This document shows positions 22,641 through 33,424 of a stretch of 64,000 nucleotides of DNA, in pieces. A model generated the notes under the pieces. The model saw only the letters and a program-made list of their open reading frames with translations. It had not been told where the DNA came from and made no database searches. Every line of letters starts with the position of its first letter. Positions within the stretch are counted from its first letter, which is position 1. Origin of the DNA: Canna indica (taxonomy: Eukaryota; Streptophyta; Magnoliopsida; Zingiberales; Cannaceae); assembly GCA_034359265.1 (NCBI GenBank), contig CP136891.1:52902501-52966500 (forward strand), in the 5' to 3' direction. Both the position numbers and the translations under genes were made by a program.

Positions 22641-22689
22641 GAGGTTTTGAAGTTGCCACCAGTTGCAACTGCTTATGAGACCGCCTTGT

Positions 22690-23165
22690 CTACTTTCCTT
22701 CTTGGCAAGAGCCACAAACCAATTCAGGTTCTCCAGTGAGTTTAGGAATTCCTTTCACAACTCCAGCATTAACAAGCTTCTGTAGGTCATGGTAATTTAC
22801 ATGACCTAACTTTCTGTGCCACAAGTTAATATCAGAGGAAACAACAGAAAGACACATAGATGAGAATGCAATCTTATAATAGTTATCTCTAGATCTACTT
22901 CCTTCAAGAATACAATCACTATTTTTATCAAAGACCATGCAACTGTTTTTGTTGAACTTACTCACAAGATTTGCTTTTAGACCATTCATTAGCAGAACAT
23001 CTTTTAACTTGAGAATTTCTCGAACATTTAGAATTCCAACTCCTAAGATATTTTCATGTCTTCCATCTCCAAAGGTCACAGTTGCACCTCATGTTCTTGA
23101 ATATTTTTCAGGTTTTTTGAATTCCCTGTCATATGCCGAGAACAACCACTGTCGAAATATCATGA
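22690..23165 (-). pseudogene. copia protease end and GAG-pre-integrase domain
   Basis: FDSGCSRHMTG near 23130-23160 is the copia protease active site. It leads into VTFGDGRHENILGVGILN and the zinc-binding pre-integrase text LWHRKLGHVNYHDLQKLVNAGVVKGIP with CGSCQEGK. The histidines and cysteines of the HHCC finger are present. A stop separates the protease from the open piece 22690-23079. Confidence 0.8.
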
Positions 23166-23351
23166 TCCAAGAGAAGAAATAGTCTTTGACATAAAAGCAA
23201 CTTTACAGTTAAGTTCAACTTTTTTTACCCAAACTTGTTTGAACTTATGTTTAGAAGAGTCTCCGTGCTCCTTTCTCTTTAGCTTGTGGGCAAGTTTAAA
23301 ACAATTTGTAATTATATGTCCTCTACACTTGCAGTAGAAGCATATTGACAC
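23160..23351 (-). pseudogene. second gag zinc knuckle of the copia element
   Basis: CFYCKCRGHIITNCFKLAHK is a complete CX2CX4HX4C knuckle placed between the gag spacer and the protease, a position used by Maximus/SIRE elements. It ends about 20 codons before the protease motif. The upstream spacer (23352-23915) encodes a Lys/Glu-rich, probably coiled-coil text with stops. Confidence 0.75.
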
Positions 23352-23915
23352 TTTTCTTCTCTTCCAAGTAGTGAATCATTGATGTTTTGAGAAGTCTTTA
23401 AAAAAATTCTCCATGGGCAGTTGAGACTGGAGTTTTGACTATTCCGAACTTATGTATCCAAATCCAGCATGGTTAGACTTGGATTTTCCTGCACTCAAAA
23501 TTTCATTTAGAGTACCAATGGGATTCATCATTCTGGCTTATTTATTTACCTTTTCAAGTTTAGAAATCAACTTGGATTCTTTGTTTGATTTCTCAGCAAT
23601 CTGACTCTTGTAGGTTTCGACTTCCTCCTCGAGTTTCCCTTTTTGTTCAATCAAAAATTTATTTTGATTTCTGAGGGTCTTATTGAAAGTTGTTACTTCA
23701 ACCCGTTTATCAAACATCTCATGATAGGCTTCTTCACGACTGTCAACACATTGAATTTTGTTATCCTCATCCTTAGTGTCTAGAATACAAACGGCTTGAA
23801 CAGTGTTGACTATGCAGGCAGCAAAAGCTCTATAGTTGCCTTGCTCAAATTCTTCTGCTTCATCTTCTTCATCATCATCACTCCAAGTAGCTGTGAAAGA
23901 CTTCTTGAGATTTCT

Positions 23916-24876
23916 CTATACATTAGGACATTTAGATCTGATATGTCCATATCGTTCGCATTCAAAGCCCTGAACACCTTTAAACTTTTTGCTTAAGATT
24001 AGATCCACTAATAAAAGATTGACTTCTTCTATTTTCCCCAAAAGATAAGCTTGTTTTGGATTCGGTAGAACTGGACGGTTGAAACTGCTGTCTGAACTAC
24101 ACATTCTGATTTTGCTTGTTCTTGCCTCTTAGAAATCTTTTGAAATTCTTTGTCATAAGAGCATATGCTGCATCCATCTTTTCCTCCGAACAGTCTTCAG
24201 ACTTGTTCTTTTCTTCAGTAGCGTTGAAAGCAAAATTTCTCATTTTCTCTTTGTGAGAGTACTTCTCAGACAATTCCAGTTCATAAGTTTCTAGTTTTCC
24301 CTTCAAGGTGCCAAGAGTAATAGAAGAGGGATCATGAACTTCTCCTATAGCAGCAACCTTCATATCAAATTTTGTAGGCATGAATCTTAAAACTTTTCTT
24401 ACCATATTTTCTTTAGAGAATGGTTCTCCAAGGTTGGAAGCATTGTTCATTAAGTCTTTGATACGCTCATGAAAGTCTTGGATGCTTTCATCTTCGCCCA
24501 TTTTCAGATTCTGAAATCTGGTATTGAGAATTTCAACTTTTGACTTACAAAGAGTCAAGGATCCTTCTTGATTTGTCTCGAGAATCTCCCATGCTTGTTT
24601 TACAAGAGTGCAAACAGAGATAAGTTAACCACTGAGAATGGCATTAAGAGCTTTGTTATCATAGTTGACCGTAACAACTTCTGCTTCTATATATAGGTTC
24701 TTTGGCTTCTTCTCAGTCCCAAGTGAAGGAGGAGTATATCCATCTTCTATAGTATCCCAACAACGATCATTTATGGACTTGATGAAAGCTCTCATCCGAG
24801 CCTTACAATAGGCATAGTTTGTTCCAATAAGAAGTGGAGGAACATTGACAGAATTTTCCATTGGCATTCCTTCCAT
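23916..24876 (-). pseudogene. copia gag (UBN2-type capsid and first zinc knuckle)
   Basis: The start at 24876 gives MEGMPMENSVNVPPLLIGTN and then YAYCKARMRAFIKSINDRCW. The capsid core lies in 24097-24558 (LNTRFQNLKMGEDESIQDFHERIKDL, VRKVLRFMPTKFDMKV). A degenerate knuckle, GFECERYGHIRSKCPN, lies in 23916-24104, with the first Cys replaced by Phe. A stop near 24628 and frame changes break it. Open sequence upstream of 24876 lies in the leader and LTR and is not gag. Confidence 0.85.
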
Positions 24877-24936
24877 CTGGTGCCTGAAAGACAAGAGACA
24901 CACCAAGGATCTTGTGCAGGTAAAGATTAGCACAAC

Positions 24937-24949
24937 CGCTCTGATACCA
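24937..24949 (-). promoter_or_regulatory. primer-binding site for initiator methionine tRNA
   Basis: The reverse strand reads TGGTATCAGAGCG just inside the LTR, the usual copia minus-strand primer site matching the 3' end of initiator tRNA-Met. Confidence 0.9.
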
Positions 24950-24951
24950 AA

Positions 24952-25867
24952 TGACAATATATATAGGTCTCTTCGGGAACTTCTGTAAAGGGAAGTTGCA
25001 ACTGCTCTAATACTAGCATATTGTAGCAAAGTACGAATTAAAAACAAAAAGACAATGCAAACACAGGAGATTTGTTTACACAATTCAGTGACAAACCAGT
25101 CACCGGACATATGCCCAATTCACTATTTATAAGTACAATATAAGTCCTTTGGATTTCACACCCGAAATCCGACTACTAGTACTACAGTGAATTAGAAATA
25201 ACAAAAATTCTATTTGTTATTACAAGTAAAAAACCAACTTGCCTCTCTATGACATTACATCCACAAAGTTCCGTCCTCCACACAATCTTGTGTCGTAGTG
25301 AGTTATTTTCCCGATATCCAATCTTCTCCTCGAAGATAAAAGGTTGTTGCCTCTTCTGCACTTGGCAGTTTGCACTCAGCAGTTTCAACTCCTCTATATG
25401 TGACAACAAAGTTTCCGCGCAATAGAGTTGTCGACAATAGATCTCTTCTCCAGTATTTATAGGTGTCACTAGAAGATTACTTAAAGATATAAATAAATGC
25501 TGACTTCAATCATATTTAATCACCGCCGTCTTCAATAGAAACTGTCAACATAACTTAGGTGTTTTTACAATAGATCATTTATGTAAATAATAAACGCCTA
25601 AGGAATAAGTGAAGAGAAACTCTTCGAAACTAAACTGATTAGGACGAAAATAATAATGATTAAATGTCCAGAATCAGTTAATAAAATCATCATTTAAATT
25701 AGAGGTCCATCAGTAATCAAGATCGTCTCAGACAGTCCATTAGAATTCCTTTAAGACTATAAGAAGTTAAGACTGCGTCTTTACAATTAAAACATTCAAC
25801 ATTCTCATAATATATTTTGGTTACAGCAGCTCATCAACCGAAATAAATTGTAACATAAGATCCAACA
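24952..25867 (-). repeat. 5' LTR of the SIRE-type copia element
   Basis: On the minus strand the LTR would start TGTTGGATCTTATG (complement ending at 25867) and end TATATATTGTCA next to the primer site. TG...CA ends and the primer position support about 916 bp. The other LTR is missing, so neither the length nor a target duplication can be confirmed. Confidence 0.7.
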
Positions 25868-28049
25868 TAAACAGTTCATCAATACGAGCAGTTGCTCAAA
25901 GTCTTTTTACTTGAGAAATAATCTGACAAAAAAATGTTTTTGCCAAATATAACCAACATTCATAAAAACAATACTAACATCCTCAAATATGGATTGAAAA
26001 TGAGACATCTAAGTCAATTTGTTGACTTGGATCAACTTGGTTCAAAAAGATGTTATCATGAAATGATCTCTACGTCATTTTATCCATATCCATATGAATT
26101 TATCGTTCTAAATGCATGGAAACATGTCATACATATTCCTAAACATGTTTATGAAGTTTGGATTTAAAATGAAGTGTCCAAGTCGATTTGTTGACTTGGG
26201 TCAAAACGTTTCAAGTTTAAGTCCCGTAGAGTGGATTAGTTATCACTTTTCTCAATTTCTCATGAATTTTCAATTTTAACATATGACAACTAATCATTAA
26301 CACACCTAAATATGTTCATCCAATTTTCAACTTAGAATGAAGTACCTAATGAAGTATCTGAAGAGACCGGGAAATCAAAAATCAAAATCGATTTTTCAAA
26401 ATATCTTATCAAGAGTGGAAATCAACTCTAATTAACCATGTATCAATCACTCCAATTATTGATGAAACTAATCAAGGTAGGAGATGATACCCAAATAGTT
26501 TTGATGCCAACTTTACCTAAGGCATCAAAGTAGTTTGAAGTTGCATCCAAGTGAAGATTCTTCATTGGGTCCTTAGTCAACTTCAACACACCATCAATCT
26601 TTTAATCTTGTGTGGTAGCTCCCCCTACAAAAGAAGATGAGACTTTTGGTATCCAAATGACTTTGAGTCCTTGGGGGTGAGTTGGCCTAGGAATCCAAAA
26701 TGTTCTAGCAACACTTGGATTTTTCTTGAATGCACAATCATATATAGAGTGATCATATGTACCACAACGAAAATAATATCTATTAAAATTTTTCTTTTGA
26801 ACATGAGATTTAATAGTAGAATGCTTAGCATGAGAATGATGATGAACATTGACATTCTTTACATAAACATTTTTCATTCGAGTGTTCTTAAGAGATGAAA
26901 TATTTTTGAATTCATTTACCATTCTATTAAAAAACACAACCTCATTTTTCAAAGAATCAAGAGATTGATATCAAGCATGAGATTGAGATTTCAACATGCA
27001 ATTTTCAATTTTCAATTTTCCATTCTCAATTTTGAAATCATTTTTCAAATCATTACTTCTAAGTTTCATTTTTGATTTTAAATCCTCATTTTCCAAACTC
27101 AAGTTTTTAAGCTCAAGTTCCAAATTGTCATGGCATGAATCAAATGATCTAGACTTAATTTATCATTTTCTAGTTTGAATTCATGCAAATGATAATTAAG
27201 CCTTGTATTTTCTTTCTTTAATTTTCTATTTTCCTTATTTAATTTTATGAGCAAGTCATACATCGTTTTACATTCTTCTAGAAGTTCTTCATAAGATATG
27301 TCAAGAGATTTAGAGCTACTAGAACTACTATTTTGAACATGACTAGAAGATGATAAACATACCTCATTACGAAGATCCATGAGACAAAAATTCGATGTAG
27401 CTTCATCGTCATGCCTAAAAAAGGCTTCACTTGATTGAGATGAGGATGGGGAAGCACACTTCTTCTTTTTGGATTTCTTCTTCAAGAGAGGACAATTCAC
27501 CTTCTGTGTCACTAATTCTCTTGGCAAATGAAACACCTAAATTTTCGTTTCCGATTCTTACTTGTGTCCCTTTGGCTAGAAGTGCTTTGGGCATCAAAAA
27601 TCATGTTAGTAGTGGGTGGATGACCATTGTCATCACCACCTTCATTAAAAGTAGTAATTTCTTCGATTTTTGCAAAATCATATAGCATGTTTAATGTTGC
27701 TCAAATATCAAATGGGGAAGAACAATGCATAACCTTTTCAAGTATATTATTTGAAAATGAGCAATATAGAAAATGCATTGTTTTAGCATTCAAATCAAAT
27801 AACCTAACTTGCTCTTGAGTCCAAGTACTAATATCAATGGTGGGTTCAACATATTATTTTTTTAGCATGCACCATAAATTTATACTTTGTGTTTTGAGGA
27901 AGGTATACATCCTATATTTCCAAACACCAAAGTTGGACCCATCAAACCTAGGTGGTGTACACACAACCAACTCTAGTGCCATTCTCGGATTGAGGCAAGG
28001 TGTAGGAGGGATGGTGAAATTTCAATCTACAACCTGCTCTGATACCAAA
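25868..28049 (-). mobile_element. gag-only LTR element A: remaining internal region
   Basis: On the minus strand the order is primer site (about 28033-28047), gag (26602-27982), then non-coding sequence similar to that of elements B and C, including the block at 25981-26230 with TTGACTTGG(G/A)TCAA. No pol sequence is present. The left part and 3' LTR are missing; a different copia element abuts at 25867. The 5' LTR starts at 28050 and is scattered to 57984. Confidence 0.8.
26602..27982 (-). pseudogene. gag of element A, broken
   Basis: The start region (27590-27982) reads like the other family members, with a short capsid part ending FAKIEEITTFNEGGDDNGHP. 27099-27536 encodes a Ser-rich and then Lys/Glu/Leu-rich coiled-coil segment. 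26602-26952 carries the C-terminal knuckle YYFRCGTYDHSIYDCAF (first Cys lost) and the closing WIPRPTHPQG and IWIPK motifs. Several stops and frame changes separate the pieces. The equivalent gag of B is open for 400 residues. Confidence 0.8.
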
Positions 28050-28493
28050 TGTAAGTTGAATGACTTACACTAGAGGGGGGTGAATAGTATGTTCGCTAAA
28101 ATCTTAAGCCTAATTCAAATTTAATAAATTCTTAGATTACTTAAGGCAATTCACAATTAATCACAGTATATAAATGCAGAAGCAAATGAGAAAACATACA
28201 ATCAAGTAGCATTGCTAATACATGGATTTATAGTGATCCAGCCCAAATATCTACTCCACTACTCAATCACCCTACTTAGGATTTCACTTGCAATCCACTA
28301 GATTAAGAGTTCCTTACAATGAGGAATTTTATCCGAAAAGTCTTCTCTCTCACACCGAAGGCACTTCCATTCCCGGAAGTCTCCGCCTTCCTACCAAGAA
28401 TACTCTCCCACCTCACTCTCTCCAAAAGACACACTAATCCTAGATTACAAGGGTGGACTTATGCCTTACAACCAACACTACTACAAACTTGGT

Positions 28494-28778
28494 CTTCAGC
28501 AACGGCTATCAGCAACGGCCGCTCAAGCCGTTGCTATTTGCAACGGCGTTCTTACGGCCGCTCGAGCCGTTGCAGATATCTGTATCTGCAACGGCGTTCT
28601 AACGGACAACCGAGCCGTTGCGGATTATTTTAATTATCAGCAACGGCTTTCTGACGGAAAGGCGAGCCGTTGCTAATTATTTAATCTTCAGCAACGGCTT
28701 ACTAACGGATAAGTGAGCCGTTGCTGATGATAACTTATCAGCAACGGCGTTCTAACGGGCGAGTGAGCCGTTGCTGAT
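28494..28778. repeat. 5' subterminal repeats of CACTA-1
   Basis: About six palindromic units, each CAGCAACGGC (or GCAACGGC), then a TTCTNACGG-type core, then GCCGTTGCTG. In En/Spm elements similar subterminal repeats bind the TNPA protein; I infer the same role here. Confidence 0.85.
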
Positions 28779-28781
28779 AAG

Positions 28782-28790
28782 TTTATATAG
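28782..28790 (+). promoter_or_regulatory. TATA box of the CACTA-1 transposase promoter
   Basis: TTATATAG follows the last subterminal repeat directly and precedes a GC- and CT-rich leader (28795-28915), as expected for the single promoter of a CACTA element. A donor-like GCCG|GTATGTTG follows at about 28913, so the leader may be spliced. Confidence 0.55.
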
Positions 28791-29212
28791 GGCACGCTCT
28801 CGCGCCCGACCCTTCTTCCTCCCGCTTCTGCCGCCGCCGCTCCTGCCGACTCCTCTCGCCGCCGCTGCCGCTGTTGCCGACGCCGACGCCTCTCGCCGCC
28901 GCGCCGCTGCCGGTATGTTGATCGGCCGGCCTATACAGTTTCGGCCGGAGATGCTAAAATCCGACCGAAACCCTATTTCTAGGGTTTCGGCCGGCGGCGG
29001 TCGGCCTATGGCCGCCGCCGAACCTTCTACAGTGGCCGGACAGTGTGTCCGGCCACTGTACGCCGGCGCCGGAGGGTGGACTCCGGCGCCGGAATATATA
29101 TATATATATATATTTATTGTTTTGAAATTGTTAATTAATTATTTTATAAATGTTAATTAAATGTTTAGATTAATTGTTTAATTTGTTAGATTAATTATTA
29201 GGGTTTAGATTA

Positions 29213-29500
29213 ATTTCGGACGCGCGCCGGAATCGTCCACTTCGGACGCGCGCCGGAATCGTCCAATTCGGACTCGCGCCGGAATCGTCCAATTCGGACT
29301 CGCGCCGGAATCGTCCACTTCGGACGCGCGCCGGAATCGTCCACTTCGGACTCGCGCCGGAATCGTCCACTTCGGACGTGCGCAAGAATCGTCCAATTCG
29401 GACTCGCGCCGGAATCGTCCACTTCGGACTCGCGCCAGAATCGTCCACTTCGGACTCGCGCCGGAATCGTCCACTTCGGACGCGCGCCGAAATCGTCCAA
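29213..29500 (-). repeat. 26-bp tandem repeat, about eleven units
   Basis: Units read TTCGGACGCGCGCCGGAATC plus GTCCAC, with small changes. The 26-base period is not a multiple of three, and all three reverse frames are free of stops, giving three overlapping open frames of 89-111 residues. CACTA-2 keeps only a few decayed units (about 43600-43735). Confidence 0.9.
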
Positions 29501-29714
29501 TATGGACTCGAACTGTCTCGAAACATTTAGAAAATAATCATCCATCCGACGAGTTGATATGTTTCACGTACGCATCGACGAATCAGATATGATTTAGCAA
29601 AACCTTAGATCCGTTCGGGGATTGTATGTTCGTGTAAAAGAAGTAGATGATCTTTTATACGACGTACAATTCTTGAATTGTCCCTGATTGGACAATTTGG
29701 GAATATAGTTATTT

Positions 29715-29890
29715 GTACTGCACTTACGTTTTTATTTTAACTGTTAACTAATTATTCTAAAATTCGACAACATCTCCCTTGTTCTCCGATACGCGCCCAG
29801 ATGATATGCGTATTCGGAGAACTGTAGGGAGATGCTGTCGAAATTTAGAATAATTAGTTAACAGTTAAAATAAAAACGTAAGTGCAGTAC
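29715..29890 (+). ncRNA. 176-base imperfect hairpin upstream of the transposase start (candidate small-RNA precursor)
   Basis: Arms of about 80 bases (29715-29797 and 29810-29890) pair almost perfectly around a loop GCCCAGATGATA. There is one A-C mismatch in ACAAC/GCTGT and a small asymmetric bulge between CTCCC and GTTCTCC. It lies 82 bases before the TNPD start codon, so it is probably in the transposase leader or a leader intron. CACTA-2 has the same structure with matched arm changes. Calling it an RNA gene is inference. Confidence 0.5.
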
Positions 29891-29971
29891 GAATAACATA
29901 AATCCCGAATGGAATAGGACAATCTCACCTAAAGACATTAACCAAAGAAATTGTCATTGATTGACAGAATC

Positions 29972-30844
29972 ATGTCGGCTGATCGAAGTTGGATGTACCG
30001 ACGTTTTGATCGTGGAGCTTTAACGAATGAGTTTCGATTAGGCGTAACGTACTTCCTAAATTTCGCCTATTCGAATCGGAATTTCGTTAGCATGGGTGAT
30101 CAAATCCGATGTTCGTGCCGCATTTGTTCGAATGGACGATTTTTGGATCGGGAGACTGTCACTCTGCATCTATATACCAAAGGATTTACACCAAGATATT
30201 TTCTATGGACTTGTCACGGGGAGTCACGCGAAGTCGGGACGTCGAGCAATCCTGTCGTTCAGACATATGGTGAATCTTCCTCTGCTGGTGCTTCTTCATC
30301 CAGTCAATGTAATCCCTATAGAACTATGATACTTGATAGTCTTGGGGGTCAATTCCACCTGAATGATAATGTTGATCGGCCAGTTCTTCAGACATCAGTC
30401 CCACCAGATACTACAGCGGTTGATATCACAGAAGTAGGGGCTGCGGTAGAGATTGAATTACCGAATAAAGAAGCTGCAGAATTTTACGAGATGTTGAAAG
30501 CTGCCGATGAACCTTTGTATGAGAATTGTCCTAAATACACTAGGTTTTCAGCAATGACACAGCTCTTAAACATCAAGGCCGATTGTAATATCAGCGGAGT
30601 TGCGTATGATCGGATTGCTGGATTGATTAATGGAATGCTGCCTACTGATAACAAGTTTGAGCCTACTTTTTATAAGACTAAAAAGCTAATGAGAAAATTG
30701 GGGCCTGGGTACGAAAAAATACACGCGTGCCAAAATAATTGCATTTTATATTATAAAGAAAATGTGCAGTTGGATAAATGCCCTGTATGTCAACACCCTC
30801 GTTACAAGGAGAAGAAATCCTCGTTACAGGCGTGTAGTCTGTAA
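29972..30844 (+). pseudogene. TNPD-type CACTA transposase, N-terminal part, core deleted
   Basis: The text opens MSADRSWMYRRFDRGALTN and continues through the cysteine-rich transposase-associated domain (CSCRICSNGRFLDRETVTLHLYTKGFTPRYFLWTCHGE, about residues 45-85). It then enters the start of the Transposase_21 region (YENCPKYTRFSAMTQLLNIKAD, INGMLPTDNKFEPTFYKTKKLMRKLG). The frame leaves the family text at about 30820 and stops at 30842. I chose the ATG at 29972 over the one at 29951 because CACTA-2 starts at the equivalent codon. The deleted part would hold the catalytic core, so this copy cannot transpose by itself. Confidence 0.9.
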
Positions 30845-31106
30845 GACAAAAGGTAGAGGAAAAATTGATCCGATAGTAGGAGAAAATGATCCTCCTGGTT
30901 TCTATCAAGAAGATGATCTTCCTGCTGTGGATCGTATTATTCCAATACTCGAGGATGCAGACACAACGTCAATTCAATTAGAAGTTGAATATGCTGATGA
31001 TGACGATCATGAAATTGAGGAAGCTGGAGATGAAGAAGATGACGAAGAGGAAGAAGAGGAAGAAGAAGAAGAATTCGAAGACTATTATTTAGATGATGAG
31101 GAATAA
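30829..31106 (+). pseudogene. C-terminal tail of the TNPD transposase
   Basis: In another frame (open from 30762), VVCKTKGRGKIDP and then DPPGFYQEDDLPAVDRI and a strongly acidic tail EEEEEEEEEEFEDYYLDDEE end at TAA 31104-31106. This matches the usual acidic C-terminus of such transposases. The large middle part between 30820 and here is missing. The junction lies in a ten-base direct repeat CCTCGTTACA (30797-30806 and 30819-30828). Confidence 0.7.
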
Positions 31107-31183
31107 TTGTAAAGTATATATATTTTATTAAATATATCTCTACTATTTATACAATAATCTGATTATATGTCTGTTCGACAGAT

Positions 31184-32724
31184 ATGTCTGGTCGTGGTTA
31201 TCGACGCAGGAGAGCTTCGGAGTCTCCGATCGGTGAGACTCTAGCACTTACTCATGCTGCTGATCCTCCTGTTGCTGATCCTCATGAGGATGATACTGCC
31301 GAGGCTAGTACATCCAGACGCAGGCGGCCACGCGGGCCGAATAGGTGGCAGCCTCCACCAGCCACAGAGTCACGTAGATTGATCAGCGTGATTGGGGAGC
31401 GGTAATATATCATGAATTATGAATCATTACAAATTCATTATATCATAATATAATATTAAAATTTATTTTTGTTGTGCAGGTTCGAGCAAGAAGAAGTACC
31501 GAGGAGCATTTCTTCTACTATTCGACGATACATGCACGGGGCATGGCCTACGTGGTCTCACGTGCCTAGCGAGCACGTCGACATGTTATGGCGCGAGTTT
31601 GAGGCACGTATTATTTTTTTTTTACATGCATGATGATATATTAAGAATTGGTACTGATATTATTATTTTGCAGGCTCGCTATACATGGGCCGAGGACCAG
31701 AGGTCCTTCATTTACGTTGCCTGGGAGTCTATTTCCCGGGCAAGGTACAACGGGCAGCTGGGGCAGGCTCGGTCCCGAGCGATGGCCCGAGCTGGGACCA
31801 CTAACATCGCGGAGACTCGGGGATACGGCCCCAGTTGGATTACTCCGGATATATGGGACCAGCTCGTGGGGATATGGTCGACGGATCGATGGCAGGAGGT
31901 TTCTCAGAATGCGGCTAGAAATCGCATGTCGGGGGGAGCAGCGCGTCACACCGGCGGCTCTGTTGCATTTGCAGTGCACGCAAACCGTATGGTAAGTATA
32001 TCGTTTAATTATATATTTTATTTGTTATTATGTGTACTAATTAATGTATTTGTTTTGTAAATGTAGACGACGGTGTCGGATGACGAGACTGTCCAGCGAC
32101 CCTCCCCGATGGCGGTGTTTGAGCGGACTCACCGTCGAGCACATGGGACGGGGGAGTACATCGACATCCGCGCTGCATACATTGTGGTAATTATATATTT
32201 GTTTAAATTATTCATTATATATTTATAATTTAAGTTTTATGATAAATATTAAACAAAAAATCAAACTCGAGTAGGAGACGTACAGCCGGAGGGTGGTGCA
32301 GCGCGGGGGTACCCCCGAGGACTTTGACGTAGCATCGTGGGTCGAGGCCGCAGGTGGCTGGGATCATGGCCGCGTATATGGCTTCGCAGATAGTGGTCAT
32401 GCGCGAGCCGTACTAGGGCCACTTGGGGCACCGACCCCTCCGGTCGCTGGTGAGCGGCCGTCCACCTCCAGATCCAGTTATGATCGTAGTAATAGGATAA
32501 GGACATTAGAGGAGACGGTCGCGCGTCAGACTGAGTTGATGGAGCGCCAGAGTCAGACGATGGCGAATATAGAAGCTATGCTACGCAACTTGTCGGGTCA
32601 TCCCGAAGCAGGCATCTCTTCGGCATCATCTAATCCATCATCCTCGAGTCAGTCCACGCCGGTGTACACTCAAGCACTCCAGACCCCGCCATATGATCCA
32701 GACCATCCTCCATCGTCATCGTGA
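31184..32724 (+). CDS. TNPA-like CACTA protein (plant transposase, Ptta/En/Spm family), five exons
   Basis: Predicted exons are 31184-31401, 31480-31603, 31674-31991, 32067-32186 and 32275-32724, giving 409 residues in frame. Introns 1, 3 and 4 are GT-AG. Intron 2 fits only with a GC donor (GAG|GCACGT) at 31604. The product starts with a basic region RGYRRRRASESP and RRRRPRGPNRW, then the conserved domain (WPTWSHVPSEHVDMLWREFEARYTW). HTGGSVAFAVHANRM and SPMAVFERTHRRAHGTGEYID follow, and then a C-terminal coiled-coil stretch (IRTLEETVARQTELMERQSQTM) before a Ser/Pro tail. In En/Spm this kind of protein binds the subterminal repeats. All exons are open, so it may still be expressed; splicing is inferred. 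Confidence 0.8.
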
Positions 32725-33039
32725 GATTTTGTTTATATTGACTTTGTTACTCAGATATTGAACTTGTTTAATTTATATTGACTATGTTATTGAGATGTTG
32801 ATACTTCAATTTTACATTTGAATTGTGTTTATACTATCGTGGATAATTATGAATATAAATATAATTGTTTTGATGTATATCTTGGTGTGTTTGTGATGTG
32901 TGAATGAATGTGTATGAGATGTTTGTGATGTGTGAATGAATGTGTGTATGAGGGTATGGGTGTGTGAGTTATGTATCAGATAAATGTATCAATGTATCAA
33001 TGGAAATTTGAAATTTTCAAATTTTCTGGTTGCAGGTAT

Positions 33040-33424
33040 AGGTCATCAGCAACGGCTTTCCCACGGGCGTCCGTGGGAAAGCCGTTGCTAAAAGTGTATC
33101 GAAAGCCGTTGCTGATGACCTACAGCAACGGCTTAGCGACGGAGTTTTACTAACGGTGTTGCTACGGACTCAGCGGCCGTTGCTATTAATGGTATCAGCA
33201 ACGGCTCCGGGTCTGTGGCAAAACCGTTGCTGATAATATTTTTAGCGACGGCCCAGCGGCCGTTGCTGATAATGTTTTGAGCGACGGCCCGAGCGGCCGT
33301 TGCTGAACCGTTGCTAAGTCATCAGCAACGCGACTTTCTCTCACGGCGCTATTGCAACGGCTCAGCCGTTGCTGATGCTCGTCAGCAACGGCTCAGCAAC
33401 GGCATCAGCCGTTGCTGATGACCA
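33040..33424. repeat. 3' subterminal repeats of CACTA-1
   Basis: More than a dozen copies of CAGCAACGGC or its complement in both orientations fill the last 400 bases, many as GTTGCTGAT...ATCAGCAAC pairs. They are denser than at the 5' end, as usual for En/Spm-like elements. Confidence 0.85.

Larger units (their letters stand above)
20595..25867 (-). mobile_element. Ty1/copia element, Maximus/SIRE type, 3' end missing
   Basis: On the minus strand the order is LTR, methionine-tRNA primer site, gag, protease, integrase, RT, and then loss of sequence within the RNase H. Two zinc knuckles in gag, a long charged spacer and gag similarity to the other SIRE elements here support the Maximus/SIRE clade. 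All domains are broken by frameshifts or stops. The RNase H end and 3' LTR are absent at the left, next to the TIR element that ends at 20562. Confidence 0.85.

Noticed and set aside
25934..26167. 77-residue plus-strand frame
   Set aside because: Lies in the non-coding region of element A, and the equivalent positions in B and C are not open.
29213..29500. Regular short repeats as a possible CRISPR array
   Set aside because: Units are head-to-tail 26-bp copies without unique spacers, in a plant transposon.
31641..31995. Open frames of 112-115 residues opposite to and overlapping exon 3 of the TNPA-like gene
   Set aside because: Shadow frames of a GC-rich exon; the conserved family text lies in the frame used by the predicted exons.
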